This document shows, piece by piece, positions 51,422 to 60,709 of a stretch of 64,000 nucleotides of DNA. The stretch is from Mycolicibacterium peregrinum (GTDB taxonomy: Bacteria; Actinomycetota; Actinomycetes; Mycobacteriales; Mycobacteriaceae), in the NCBI RefSeq assembly GCF_002102345.1, contig NZ_LQPP01000048.1:1-64000 (forward strand). Direction: 5' to 3'. Position numbers and translations under genes: made by a program. The first letter of the stretch is position 1, and each line of letters starts with the position of its first letter. The notes beneath the pieces are model-generated. The model was not told where the DNA came from. It worked only from the letters and a program-made list of their open reading frames with translations, and did not search any database.

Positions 51422-53551
51422 GTGAGCGATGAGCCGACCGGACATGCCGACGCCGTGCTGCCTGAACAGGCCGATGCCGACGTGCGGCGACGTTGGCAGG
51501 AACTCGCGGACGAGGTGCGGGGGCATCAGTTCCGCTACTACGTCAAAGACGCACCGGTCATCTCGGATGCCGATTTCGACGTGCTGCTGCGCGAGTTGCA
51601 GGCGCTCGAGGAGCAGCACCCCGACCTTCGGACGCCCGATTCCCCGACCCAGCTGGTCGGTGGCGCCGGGTTCGCCACCGAATTCGCCCCGGCCGAGCAT
51701 CTCGAACGGATGCTGTCCCTGGACAACGTGTTCGATTCCGACGAGCTGTCGGCCTGGGCAGCCCGGATCAGCGGAGAGACGGGCGATGCCGCGCACTACC
51801 TGTGCGAGCTCAAGATCGACGGCGTCGCGCTCGCACTGGTCTACCGCAACGGCCGGCTGGTTCGGGCCGCAACCCGCGGCGACGGACGCAGCGGTGAGGA
51901 TGTGACACTCAACGCCCGCACCATCTCCGACATCCCCGAGCAGCTGACCGCGTCTGATGAGTTCCCGGTGCCCGCGGTACTGGAAGTTCGTGGCGAGGTG
52001 TTCTTCCGGGTCGCCGACTTCGAGGAGCTCAACGCAGGATTGGTCGCCGAGGGCAAGCCGCCCTTCGCCAACCCACGGAACAGTGCGGCGGGTTCGCTGC
52101 GCCAGAAGAATCCCGCGGTCACCGCGCGCCGCCGGTTGCGGATGATCTGTCACGGGCTCGGCCACATAGAAAGCGCTGCAGGTTTCCCGTTCAAATCGTT
52201 GCATGACGCCTATCGGGCGCTGGGGCAGTGGGGCCTGCCGGTGTCCGAACACACGGCCAAGGTGTCGGATGTCGCCGCGGTCGCCGAGCGGATCGCCTAC
52301 TGGGGTGAGCACCGCCATGACGTCGACCACGAGATCGACGGCCTGGTCGTCAAGGTCGACGAGGTGGCGCTGCAACGTCGGCTCGGAGCGACCTCGCGCG
52401 CACCTCGCTGGGCGGTGGCCTACAAGTACCCACCGGAAGAGGCCACCACGAAGCTGCTCGACATCCGGGTGAGCGTGGGGCGGACCGGCCGGGTCACCCC
52501 GTTCGCCTACATGGAACCCGTCAAGGTGGCCGGCTCGACCGTCGGACTGGCCACCCTGCACAACGCGACCGAAGTTCAGCGCAAGGGCGTGCTGATCGGC
52601 GACACCGTGGTGATTCGCAAGGCCGGCGACGTCATCCCCGAGGTACTCGGTCCGGTGGTCGATCTCCGCGACGGATCCGAGCATGCGTTCGTCATGCCGA
52701 CCAACTGCCCCGAGTGCGGCACCGTATTGGCCCCCGCCAAGGAGGGTGACGCCGACATCCGCTGCCCGAATACCCGCAGTTGCCCGGCACAGTTGCGGGA
52801 GAGGGTGTTTCACGTCGCGGGTCGCGGCGCATTCGATATCGAGGGACTCGGTTACGAGGCTGCCACTGCGCTGCTGCAGGCCGGGGTGATCGCCGACGAG
52901 GGTGACCTGTTCAACCTGACCGCCGAACAGTTGCTGCGCACCGAGCTGTTCACCACGAAGGCCGGCGAACTGTCGGCCAACGGGAAGCGCCTGCTCGCCA
53001 ATCTCGACAAGGCCAAGGCTCAGCCGCTGTGGCGGGTGCTGGTGGCCTTATCGATCCGCCACGTCGGGCCCACCGCGGCACGTGCGTTGGCCACCGAGTT
53101 CGCCAGTCTGGACGCCATCGTCGCGGCCTCCGAGGAACAGCTCGCCGCGGTGGAAGGCGTGGGCCCGACCATCGCCGCCGCGGTGGTCGACTGGTTCACC
53201 GTCGACTGGCACCGCGCCATCGTCGAAAAGTGGCGGGCCGCCGGGGTCCGGATGGCCGACGAGCGCGACGCCAGCATCGAGCGCACGCTGGAAGGTCTGT
53301 CGATCGTGGTGACCGGCTCACTGCCCGGGTTCTCCCGTGACGAGGCCAAGGAGGCCATCATCAGCCGCGGCGGCAAGGCCGCCAGCTCGGTGTCGAAGAA
53401 GACCGCGTACGTGGTCGCCGGGGACGCTCCCGGATCCAAGTACGACAAGGCCGTCGAACTCGGGGTTCCGATCCTGGACGAGGACGGTTTCCGCACGCTG
53501 CTCGCCGAAGGCCCGCCGGCCGCCGACGAGGCCACGACCGACGAAGGTTAG
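51422..53551 (+). CDS. ligA: NAD-dependent DNA ligase
   Basis: A 709-residue NAD+-dependent ligase that joins nicked DNA in replication. The adenylated Lys is about residue 131 in CELKIDG; the Ia-domain Y-x7-D-Y region, OB fold, a four-Cys zinc finger (CPECG, CPNTRSCPAQ), helix-hairpin-helix motifs and the C-terminal BRCT domain (near IVVTGSLPGFSRDEAKE) are present. GTG start. It is in the same place as in M. tuberculosis. Confidence 0.96.
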   Translation: MSDEPTGHADAVLPEQADADVRRRWQELADEVRGHQFRYYVKDAPVISDADFDVLLRELQALEEQHPDLRTPDSPTQLVGGAGFATEFAPAEHLERMLSLDNVFDSDELSAWAARISGETGDAAHYLCELKIDGVALALVYRNGRLVRAATRGDGRSGEDVTLNARTISDIPEQLTASDEFPVPAVLEVRGEVFFRVADFEELNAGLVAEGKPPFANPRNSAAGSLRQKNPAVTARRRLRMICHGLGHIESAAGFPFKSLHDAYRALGQWGLPVSEHTAKVSDVAAVAERIAYWGEHRHDVDHEIDGLVVKVDEVALQRRLGATSRAPRWAVAYKYPPEEATTKLLDIRVSVGRTGRVTPFAYMEPVKVAGSTVGLATLHNATEVQRKGVLIGDTVVIRKAGDVIPEVLGPVVDLRDGSEHAFVMPTNCPECGTVLAPAKEGDADIRCPNTRSCPAQLRERVFHVAGRGAFDIEGLGYEAATALLQAGVIADEGDLFNLTAEQLLRTELFTTKAGELSANGKRLLANLDKAKAQPLWRVLVALSIRHVGPTAARALATEFASLDAIVAASEEQLAAVEGVGPTIAAAVVDWFTVDWHRAIVEKWRAAGVRMADERDASIERTLEGLSIVVTGSLPGFSRDEAKEAIISRGGKAASSVSKKTAYVVAGDAPGSKYDKAVELGVPILDEDGFRTLLAEGPPAADEATTDEG

Positions 53552-53567
53552 GCCGGGGCCCCGTATC

Positions 53568-54233
53568 TCAGCGCAGGATCGTCGCGACGATCCCGGCCAG
53601 ATAACCCAACCGCGCCACCTCCGACGGCCGGAACCCCGGACCGCCGGGGCGGCCCAGCAGGATCGCGGTGTTGTGGTCGCCCAGTGGCGCGGCGGCCAGC
53701 GTGGTGTCCATGTCACTCCAGACCTGTGGCACCCATGGCTCGGTGCCGTTGAGCGTCGAAGCCCGTTCCAACGGCAGCCACGGCGCCGACTCTGCCTGGG
53801 TCTCGGGTGCTCCGTGGCTCGCGGCGACCCGTTCAACTGCGTCACCGGTGGACCGGACCACCGTGCACCAGCCGACCCGCAGAACTCGTGGCGTTTCTTC
53901 GGCGAGCACCTGCAGCCGTTGGGCCTTCGAACGTGCCGCCGCGACGTGATCGATCAACTCAAGTTCGCGGTGCGCCTCCAACAGCCCGGTATGGGGCCGG
54001 ATGCTGTCGACATAGACGCCGGACAGGTTTTCGGCGGCGGTGATCAAGGTGTCGGGCATCGAGCCCTGCGGCAGCTCGACGACCAGATCATCGATGGCGT
54101 AGCCGGTTCCGCGCTCGACGACGTCGAGGGACAGGATGTCGGCGCCGACCGACCCGAGCGCCACGGCGAGCGAGCCGAGGCTGCCTGGTCGGTCCTCTAG
54201 CTGGACCCGGAGCAGATACGAAGGCACACGCAT
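53568..54233 (-). CDS. ACT domain protein (Rv3013-like)
   Basis: A 221-residue protein with an N-terminal ACT domain (YLLRVQLEDRPGSLGSLAVALGSVGADILSLDVVERG). The rest is a conserved mycobacterial extension. ACT domains bind amino acids; the target is unknown. The ATG at 54233 is the start; a much longer open frame continues antisense through gatA and pfkA and is not real. Divergent from gatC. Confidence 0.82.
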   Translation of the reverse strand: MRVPSYLLRVQLEDRPGSLGSLAVALGSVGADILSLDVVERGTGYAIDDLVVELPQGSMPDTLITAAENLSGVYVDSIRPHTGLLEAHRELELIDHVAAARSKAQRLQVLAEETPRVLRVGWCTVVRSTGDAVERVAASHGAPETQAESAPWLPLERASTLNGTEPWVPQVWSDMDTTLAAAPLGDHNTAILLGRPGGPGFRPSEVARLGYLAGIVATILR

Positions 54234-54330
54234 CACTGTTGCACAGGGGGAGTCTCGGGGCATGCCGGTGCACGGCCGGGTGTGCTGCCGCTGTGTGGCA
54301 GTTCTACTGCTTTGACTAGGCTGCTTTGTC

Positions 54331-54669
54331 GTGTCGAAGATCTCCCGAGACGAGGTTGCCCATCTGGCGCGTCTGGCGCGTCTGGCGTTGACCGACGACG
54401 AACTGGACAGTTTCGCCGGCCAGCTGGATGCCATCCTCGGCCATGTCAGCCAGATCCAGTCCGTCGACGTCACCGGTGTGGAAGCCACCGACAACCCGCT
54501 GGCGCGGCGGGCAGGAGCGCAGCGACCCGGGGAGGAAGCCGGGATCGTGAATGTCAGCCGCCCTGACGTCGTCGTGCCGTGCCTGACGCAGGAGGAGGCG
54601 CTGGCCGCGGCGCCGCGCGCCGAAGACGGCCGCTTCGCCGTGCCGCGGATTCTCGGAGAGGGTGAATGA
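54331..54669 (+). CDS. gatC: Asp-tRNA(Asn)/Glu-tRNA(Gln) amidotransferase subunit C, with an insertion
   Basis: A 112-residue GatC, the small linker subunit that joins GatA and GatB. SRDEVAHLARLARLALTDDELDSFAGQLDAIL is the standard N-terminus. Between ATDNPL and VNVSRPDV there are about 13 residues (starting ARRAGAQRPGEE) that the M. tuberculosis protein, as I recall it, does not have (99 residues in total). TAGGCT is eight bases before the GTG start. Overlaps gatA by four bases. Confidence 0.88.
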   Translation: MSKISRDEVAHLARLARLALTDDELDSFAGQLDAILGHVSQIQSVDVTGVEATDNPLARRAGAQRPGEEAGIVNVSRPDVVVPCLTQEEALAAAPRAEDGRFAVPRILGEGE

Positions 54670-56156
54670 CGAGCATGAGTGAGCTGATCCGTCGCGATGC
54701 GGCGACCCTGGGTGCTCAGATCGCGGCCAAGGAGGTCTCCTCGACCGAGGTGACGCAGGCCCACCTGGACCAGATCGCCGAGACAGACGAGCGCTTCAAC
54801 GCCTTCCTGCACGTGGCCGCGGAGGCCGCGCTGGCCGAGGCGGCCCGGATCGACGCCGCCGTCGCCGCGGGAGAGACGCTGCCGTCGCCGCTGGCCGGGG
54901 TTCCGCTGGCACTCAAGGACGTCTTCACCGCCACCGACATGCCGACCACCGCGGGATCCAAGATCCTCGAAGGCTGGCGCGCGCCGTACGACGCGACCGT
55001 GACCGCCAAGCTGCGCGCCGCGGGTATCCCGATCCTCGGCAAGACGAACATGGACGAATTCGCCATGGGATCGTCGACCGAGAACTCGGCCTATGGACCG
55101 ACCCGTAACCCGTGGAACACCGAGCGGGTGCCCGGCGGGTCGGGCGGCGGTAGCGCCGCGGCGCTGGCCGCCTATCAGGCTCCGCTGGCAATCGGCACCG
55201 ACACCGGCGGATCGATCCGTCAGCCCGCCGCGCTGACCGCGACCGTCGGCGTCAAGCCGACCTACGGCACGGTCTCGCGCTACGGCCTGATCGCCTGCGC
55301 GTCGTCGCTGGATCAGGGCGGGCCGTGTGCGCGCACGGTGCTCGACACCGCGCTGCTGCACCAGGTGATCGCCGGCCACGATCCCCGCGACTCCACCTCC
55401 GTCGACGCGCCGGTACCCGATGTGGTCGGTGCCGCCCGGGCCGGTGCGGCAGGCGATCTCAAGGGCGTGCGCGTCGGTGTCGTCAAGCAGCTGCGTGGTG
55501 AGGGTTACCAGCCCGGTGTGCTGGAGTCGTTCAATGCCGCAGTCGCTCAGCTGACCGCGCTCGGCGCCGAGGTCAGTGAGGTCGACTGCCCGCACTTCGA
55601 CCATGCGATGGACGCGTACTACCTCATCCTGCCGTCGGAGGTGTCGAGCAACCTGGCACGGTTCGACGCGATGCGGTTCGGGCTGCGGGTCGGTGATGAC
55701 GGCACGCACAGCGCCGAGGAGGTCATGGCGTTGACCCGGGCCGCCGGGTTCGGGCCGGAGGTCAAGCGCCGGATCATGATCGGTACCTACGCGTTGTCGG
55801 CGGGCTACTACGACGCCTACTACAACCAGGCGCAGAAGGTGCGGACCCTGATCGCCCGCGACTTGGAGCAGGCCTACCAGAACGTGGACGTCCTGGTGTC
55901 CCCGGCGACCCCGACCACTGCATTCCGGCTGGGGGAGAAGGTCGACGATCCGTTGGCCATGTACCTGTTCGACCTGTGTACGTTGCCGTTGAACCTGGCC
56001 GGCCATTGCGGCATGTCGGTGCCGTCGGGTCTGTCGCCCGACGACGGCCTGCCGGTCGGTCTGCAGATCATGGCGCCGGCCCTGGCCGATGACCGGCTGT
56101 ACCGCGTCGGCGCGGCCTACGAGGCCGCCCGCGGCCCGTTGCCCAGCGCGTTGTAG
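54666..56156 (+). CDS. gatA: amidotransferase subunit A
   Basis: A 496-residue glutaminase subunit of GatCAB, which frees ammonia from Gln to amidate misacylated tRNAs. The amidase triad is Lys (ALKDVF, near 80), Ser (GGSGGGSAAALAA) and Ser (DTGGSIRQP). It overlaps gatC. A hairpin separates it from pfkA. Confidence 0.95.
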   Translation: MTSMSELIRRDAATLGAQIAAKEVSSTEVTQAHLDQIAETDERFNAFLHVAAEAALAEAARIDAAVAAGETLPSPLAGVPLALKDVFTATDMPTTAGSKILEGWRAPYDATVTAKLRAAGIPILGKTNMDEFAMGSSTENSAYGPTRNPWNTERVPGGSGGGSAAALAAYQAPLAIGTDTGGSIRQPAALTATVGVKPTYGTVSRYGLIACASSLDQGGPCARTVLDTALLHQVIAGHDPRDSTSVDAPVPDVVGAARAGAAGDLKGVRVGVVKQLRGEGYQPGVLESFNAAVAQLTALGAEVSEVDCPHFDHAMDAYYLILPSEVSSNLARFDAMRFGLRVGDDGTHSAEEVMALTRAAGFGPEVKRRIMIGTYALSAGYYDAYYNQAQKVRTLIARDLEQAYQNVDVLVSPATPTTAFRLGEKVDDPLAMYLFDLCTLPLNLAGHCGMSVPSGLSPDDGLPVGLQIMAPALADDRLYRVGAAYEAARGPLPSAL

Positions 56157-56171
56157 GCGCCATGCCCTTAT

Positions 56172-56193
56172 GCCCGGCACGGTTGTGTCGGGC
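56172..56193 (+). other. hairpin between gatA and pfkA
   Basis: GCCCGGCAC (56172-56180) and GTGTCGGGC (56185-56193) form a nine-pair stem (one G-U) with a GGTT loop, 15 bases after the gatA stop and 18 before pfkA. With no U-tract, it may be a processing or pausing site. Confidence 0.4.
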
Positions 56194-56210
56194 GGGGCAA
56201 GATGGTGCCC

Positions 56211-57242
56211 ATGCGCATCGGAGTTCTCACCGGCGGCGGTGATTGTCCTGGCCTGAACGCGGTGATCCGGGCGGTGGTGCGTACCTGCGACCAGCGCTAC
56301 GGCTCGTCGGTGGTCGGATTCCTCGACGGCTGGCGAGGGTTGTTGGAGGATCGCCGAATCCAATTGGCCAACGATGATCGAAATGATCGGTTGTTGGCCA
56401 AGGGCGGAACCATGCTGGGCACCGCGCGGGTCAACCCGGACAAGCTGCGGGCGGGCCTGGATCAGATCAAGCAGACCCTCGAAGACAACGGGATCGACGT
56501 GTTGATCCCGATCGGGGGTGAAGGCACCCTGACCGCGGCGCACTGGTTGTCCGAGGAGAACGTCCCGGTGGTCGGGGTGCCCAAGACCATCGACAACGAC
56601 ATCGACTGCACGGACGTGACTTTCGGTCACGACACGGCGCTGCAGGTGGCAACCGAGGCCATCGACCGGCTGCACAGCACCGCCGAATCGCATCAGCGCG
56701 TCATGCTGGTCGAGGTGATGGGCCGGCATGCCGGATGGATCGCGCTCAACGCCGGGTTGGCGTCGGGAGCCCACATGACCCTGATCCCCGAGCAGCCCTT
56801 CGACGTCGAGGAAGTGTGCCGGCTGGTCAAGAAGCGGTTCCAGCACGGATCGTCACACTTCATCTGCGTGGTGGCAGAGGGGGCGAAGCCGGCCGAGGGC
56901 ACCATGCAACTGCGTCAGGGCGGCATGGACGAGTTCGGGCATGAGAAATTCACCGGTGTGGCACAGCAATTGGCGCTGGAGGTGGAGAAGCGGATCAAAA
57001 AGGATGTGCGCGTCACGGTCCTCGGCCACGTCCAGCGCGGCGGTACCCCGACGGCCTATGACCGCGTGCTGGCCACCCGGTTCGGTGTGAACGCGGCCGA
57101 CGCCGCGCATGCCGGCGAGTTCGGGATGATGGTGTCGTTGCAGGGGCAGGACATCGGCCGGGTATCGCTGGCCGATGCGACCCGCCACCTCAAACTGGTA
57201 CCGCAGTCCCGTTATGACGACGCCGCCGAGTTCTTCGGCTAG
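56211..57242 (+). CDS. pfkA: 6-phosphofructokinase
   Basis: A 343-residue ATP-dependent phosphofructokinase. GGGDCPGLNAVIR starts the nucleotide domain, GGEGTL is the ATP position, and PKTIDNDI with D-x-T-F-G is the Mg/sugar-phosphate site. MGRHAGWIA and HVQRGGTPTAYDR complete the family set. The ATG at 56211 matches the conserved N-terminus (MRIGVLTGGG); the ATG at 56202 is three codons earlier. Located between gatA and gatB as in M. tuberculosis. Confidence 0.95.
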   Translation: MRIGVLTGGGDCPGLNAVIRAVVRTCDQRYGSSVVGFLDGWRGLLEDRRIQLANDDRNDRLLAKGGTMLGTARVNPDKLRAGLDQIKQTLEDNGIDVLIPIGGEGTLTAAHWLSEENVPVVGVPKTIDNDIDCTDVTFGHDTALQVATEAIDRLHSTAESHQRVMLVEVMGRHAGWIALNAGLASGAHMTLIPEQPFDVEEVCRLVKKRFQHGSSHFICVVAEGAKPAEGTMQLRQGGMDEFGHEKFTGVAQQLALEVEKRIKKDVRVTVLGHVQRGGTPTAYDRVLATRFGVNAADAAHAGEFGMMVSLQGQDIGRVSLADATRHLKLVPQSRYDDAAEFFG

Positions 57243-57264
57243 GCCCGAGGTCCGCGGGCGAAAT

Positions 57265-57957
57265 TCACGCGCTCTTGAGTGCTTCGCGGCGTAGCAGCTG
57301 CCACATGGACGGCGTGTCCACCGTCGTCGAAACCGTGACGGTCGCACCGGATTCCGGTGAATCGGCCAGCTTCAGCAGGTAGTCGGCAAGGTCGGTGCGC
57401 GAGGTGAACGCGCCCACCGGGTCGCACTGGCCGGCAATGTATTCGGTGAGGTTCGGCAGGTCGAACAGGCCGGACGGCCGCACGATCGTCCAGTTCAGTC
57501 CACTGGCGGTCACGATGTCCTCCATACGGCGCATGTCGGCGTAGAGGGTCTTGCCGAAGATACGGCTGATCACCGGCTGGACCAGGCGTAGCGCGAACGG
57601 GGTGGCGGTGCGGCCGGGGTAGTCGGCGATCGCGGTGGAACTCACTACGGCCAACTTCTCGACCCCGGTCCGGCGCATCGCCATGACGATGTTGCCCACG
57701 CCGACCGAGTAGGTGTCGACGGGATCCATCGTGAACGTGACGCCCAGGGTGGACAGCACCGCGTCGGCGCCGTCGACGGCGGCGGTGACCGCATCCGCGT
57801 CCCGCACGTCGGCCTCGGTCACGGTGAGTGCGGCGCCGGTAACGGGGAACGCCTCGGGGTGGCGGGTGACCGCCACGACGCTGTGCCCGGCGTCGAGGGC
57901 TCGGCGGGTGAGCAGACGTCCGGTTGCCCCGTTGGCGCCGAAGATGACGATTCGCAT
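57265..57957 (-). CDS. NAD(P)H-binding SDR-like protein
   Basis: A 230-residue atypical SDR / NmrA-like NAD(P)H-binding protein: FGANGATGRLL at the N-terminus, STAIADYPG and LNWTIVRPSGL in the middle. Start ATG 57957 has GGGAGG just upstream. Divergent from a MarR regulator, so it is the likely target of that repressor. Confidence 0.85.
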   Translation of the reverse strand: MRIVIFGANGATGRLLTRRALDAGHSVVAVTRHPEAFPVTGAALTVTEADVRDADAVTAAVDGADAVLSTLGVTFTMDPVDTYSVGVGNIVMAMRRTGVEKLAVVSSTAIADYPGRTATPFALRLVQPVISRIFGKTLYADMRRMEDIVTASGLNWTIVRPSGLFDLPNLTEYIAGQCDPVGAFTSRTDLADYLLKLADSPESGATVTVSTTVDTPSMWQLLRREALKSA

Positions 57958-57972
57958 GGTGCCTCCCAATTG

Positions 57973-58017
57973 GTCACTAATAGTGACAATCACGCTATAT
58001 GACAATCACTAACAGTG
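57973..58017. promoter_or_regulatory. two MarR operator candidates
   Basis: GTCACTA-A-TAGTGAC at 57973-57987 is a perfect inverted repeat. TCACTAACAGTG at 58006-58017 repeats its core with one change. The centres are 32 bases apart, about three helical turns. They lie between the divergent SDR and MarR starts. Confidence 0.65.
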
Positions 58018-58031
58018 CTAGTGTCGGCGGT

Positions 58032-58505
58032 ATGGCCGAGGAACCGACCGGTGTGTCCGCTCTCGACGAGCGAATCCCGTTCCTGCTGTCCCAACTCGGC
58101 GCGTACGTGGCCGATGGCTTCAGGGCCAAGCTGGAGCCGTTGGGGCTGCATCCCAGGGCCACCGCGGTTCTGCTGGCGCTGGCCGGTGTCGACGGGCAGT
58201 CGCAGCGCGAGCTCTGCGAACGCCTTGGGCTGCACCGCAATGTCATGGTCGCGCTGATCGACACTCTGGAGGCCGAGGGCCTCGTCGAACGTCGACCGCA
58301 TCCCGACGACCGGCGGGCATTCGCCGTATCTCTGACGGGGCGGGCACGCGAGTTGGTCCCAGCACTGGACTCCGCGGGTCGTGCACTCGAGGACGAGGTG
58401 ACGGCGTCGCTGTCCGACGAGGAACGCGCCGCGCTGCGCCACCTGCTGCGCCGGTTGTCGGCCGCGGCCGGCCTGATCCCCGGCGTCCACCCCGGACTGG
58501 CCTGA
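58032..58505 (+). CDS. MarR family regulator
   Basis: A 157-residue MarR regulator. The winged helix is seen in QSQRELCERLGLHRNVMVALIDTLEAEGLVERRPHPDDRRAF, which includes the D-x-R wing. An ATG at 57999 would add 11 residues, but that stretch holds one operator copy, so 58032 is preferred. It likely represses the divergent SDR gene in response to a small phenolic or oxidant; the effector is unknown. A gap of 24 bases separates it from gatB. Confidence 0.85.
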   Translation: MAEEPTGVSALDERIPFLLSQLGAYVADGFRAKLEPLGLHPRATAVLLALAGVDGQSQRELCERLGLHRNVMVALIDTLEAEGLVERRPHPDDRRAFAVSLTGRARELVPALDSAGRALEDEVTASLSDEERAALRHLLRRLSAAAGLIPGVHPGLA

Positions 58506-58529
58506 AACGCCCCCATTAGGATCGACACC

Positions 58530-60041
58530 ATGTCTGTCGCTACCGCCGAACTCGTTGACTACGACGACGTCATCGCCACCTATGAGCCCGTGATGGGTAT
58601 GGAGGTTCACGTCGAGCTGTCCACGGCCACCAAGATGTTCTGCGGCTGCGCCAACCGGTTCGGTGCCGAACCCAACACCCTGGTCTGCCCGGTGTGCCTG
58701 GGGCTGCCCGGTTCGCTGCCGGTGCTCAACGAGGCGGCGGTCGAGTCGGCGATTCGCATCGGCCTCGCGCTCAACTGCGACATCGCGCCGTGGGGCCGGT
58801 TCGCCCGGAAGAACTACTTCTACCCCGACCAGCCGAAGAACTACCAGATCTCGCAGTACGACGAGCCGATCGCGATCGACGGATACCTCGACGTGCCGCT
58901 CGACGATGGCACCACCTTCCGCGTCGAGATCGAGCGTGCGCACATGGAGGAAGACACCGGCAAGCTGACCCACCTGGGCAGCGACACCGGCCGTATCGCG
59001 GGCGCGACGACCTCGCTCGCTGATTTCAACCGTGCCGGCGTTCCGCTGATCGAGATTGTCACCAGGCCCATCGAGGGCACCGGGGCGCGGGCACCCGAGA
59101 TCGCCCGCGCCTATGTGACCGCGCTGCGAGATCTGTTGCGTGGCTTGGGTGTATCGGATGTCCGGATGGACCAGGGGTCGATGCGGTGCGACTCGAACCT
59201 GTCACTCAAGCCGGTCGGGGCCACCGAGTTCGGCACCCGCACCGAGACCAAGAACGTGAACTCGCTCAAGAGCGTCGAGGTTGCCGTCCGGTATGAGATG
59301 CGCCGCCAGGCAGCGGTTCTCAATTCCGGTGGCACGGTCACCCAGGAGACGCGACATTTCCACGAAGACGGCTACACCTCGCCCGGCCGCAGCAAGGAGA
59401 CCGCGCAGGACTACCGGTACTTCCCCGAGCCCGACCTCGAGCCCGTTGCCCCCGACGCAGAGCTCGTCGAACGACTGCGCCAGACGATCCCTGAGCTGCC
59501 GTGGTTGGCACGCAAGCGGATTCAGCAGGACTGGGGCATCTCCGACGAGGTGATGCGTGACCTGGTCAACGCCGGTGCGGTGGAGCTGGTGGCCGCCACC
59601 GTCTCCCACGGCGCCTCCAGTGAGGCCGCCCGCGCCTGGTGGGGCAACTTCCTTGTGCAGAAGGCGAACGAATCCGAGGTCGAGCTCGAGACATTGCCGA
59701 TCACCCCGGCCCAGGTCGCCGCCGTGGTCAAGCTCGTCGACGAGGGCAAGCTGTCCAACAAGCTGGCCCGACAGGTCATCGAGGGAGTGCTGGCCGGCGA
59801 GGGCGAACCCGAGCAGGTGATGGCCGACCGTGGGCTGGCGCTCGTGCGCGACGACTCGGTGATCCAGGCTGCCGTGGACGATGCGCTGGCCGCCAATCCC
59901 GACGTCGCGGACAAGATCCGCGGTGGCAAGATCCAGGCCGCCGGGGCGATCGTCGGTGCGGTGATGAAGGCGACCAAGGGTTCTGCCGACGCGGCCCGGG
60001 TGCGCGAGCTGGTGCTGGCCGCCTGCGGCCAGAGCGGGTAA
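58530..60041 (+). CDS. gatB: amidotransferase subunit B
   Basis: A 503-residue GatB, the kinase/transamidase subunit that binds the tRNA. Landmarks are YEPVMGMEVHVELST, NYFYPDQPKNYQISQYDEP, KNVNSLKSVEVAVRYEMRR and DYRYFPEPDLEP, and a C-terminal YqeY-like tail (residues about 400-503). It completes the GatCAB set. Converges on a TetR gene with seven bases between. Confidence 0.95.
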   Translation: MSVATAELVDYDDVIATYEPVMGMEVHVELSTATKMFCGCANRFGAEPNTLVCPVCLGLPGSLPVLNEAAVESAIRIGLALNCDIAPWGRFARKNYFYPDQPKNYQISQYDEPIAIDGYLDVPLDDGTTFRVEIERAHMEEDTGKLTHLGSDTGRIAGATTSLADFNRAGVPLIEIVTRPIEGTGARAPEIARAYVTALRDLLRGLGVSDVRMDQGSMRCDSNLSLKPVGATEFGTRTETKNVNSLKSVEVAVRYEMRRQAAVLNSGGTVTQETRHFHEDGYTSPGRSKETAQDYRYFPEPDLEPVAPDAELVERLRQTIPELPWLARKRIQQDWGISDEVMRDLVNAGAVELVAATVSHGASSEAARAWWGNFLVQKANESEVELETLPITPAQVAAVVKLVDEGKLSNKLARQVIEGVLAGEGEPEQVMADRGLALVRDDSVIQAAVDDALAANPDVADKIRGGKIQAAGAIVGAVMKATKGSADAARVRELVLAACGQSG

Positions 60042-60048
60042 CCGCGCG

Positions 60049-60678
60049 TTACTTGGCGGCTCCGGCGAACATCGTCATCGCGGCGGCGGCATATCGCTCG
60101 AGCCGTTCGCGCGGGTAACTGGCCGGATCGTGCACGGCGAGGCGGCCGAGCATCTCCGCGAACGACAGCAAGGTGTGGCCGAGAAGCTCGGGATCCAGTG
60201 CGGAAAGCCGGGGGTCCACCGCTATGCCGGCCCTTGCCATTTGCTTGAGCTCCGCGAGGATCTGGTTGCGGGCGTTGCGGACGGCTGCGTGGACATCCCG
60301 CGGCGCGGTGTCGGGTTCGGTGAGGATGAGCCGCCAGCGGGCCGGATTCTCCAGCACGCAGCGCAGGAAACCGGTGACCGTCGCCGTGTAGGCATCTGCC
60401 GGTCCGGTTACCGACAGATTGTCGGGCAGGGTGGTCAGGACCTGGCTCAGGCCCCGCTGATGCTCGCGAACGAGCAGCGCAGCCACCAGTTCGGTGCGGG
60501 TCCGGAACGCGGTGTAGAGAACGGGTTTGCCGACGCCGCCGGCCTCGGCGACCCCCTCCATGGTCAGCTCGTGCAGGGGGCAATCGTGGAGCACCGTCAA
60601 CGCTGCGTCCAGCAGTTGCTCGCGCCGCTCTTCACGCGGTAGCCGCGGTGCGTATCTGCGGCGCTGGCGGTCAGGCAC
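60049..60678 (-). CDS. TetR family regulator
   Basis: A 209-residue TetR regulator: N-terminal HTH (LHELTMEGVAEAGGVGKPVLYTAFRTRTELVAAL) and a C-terminal ligand domain. The GTG at 60678 lies seven bases after TACCAT on the minus strand, which fits a leaderless transcript; ATG 60708 is the alternative. An inverted repeat AATGGT-N13-ACCATT (60685-60709) flanks this box. It is a divergent neighbour of nothing obvious, so its target is unknown. Confidence 0.82.
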   Translation of the reverse strand: MPDRQRRRYAPRLPREERREQLLDAALTVLHDCPLHELTMEGVAEAGGVGKPVLYTAFRTRTELVAALLVREHQRGLSQVLTTLPDNLSVTGPADAYTATVTGFLRCVLENPARWRLILTEPDTAPRDVHAAVRNARNQILAELKQMARAGIAVDPRLSALDPELLGHTLLSFAEMLGRLAVHDPASYPRERLERYAAAAMTMFAGAAK

Positions 60679-60684
60679 CCGGGT

Positions 60685-60709
60685 AATGGTACGTGATAGG
60701 CGAACCATT
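60685..60709 (-). promoter_or_regulatory. promoter and inverted repeat of the TetR gene
   Basis: AATGGT (60685-60690) and ACCATT (60704-60709) form an inverted repeat with a 13-base spacer. The minus-strand TACCAT box overlaps the left arm. A second palindrome, GCACA-TTG-TGTGC, is at 60717-60729. Confidence 0.4.

Noticed and set aside
53568..56846. Very long minus-strand open frame (1,092 codons) over the ACT gene, gatC and gatA to pfkA
   Set aside because: Only its last 222 codons (ACT protein) look real. The rest is antisense to strongly conserved gatA, gatC and pfkA and has the biased composition of a GC-rich shadow frame.
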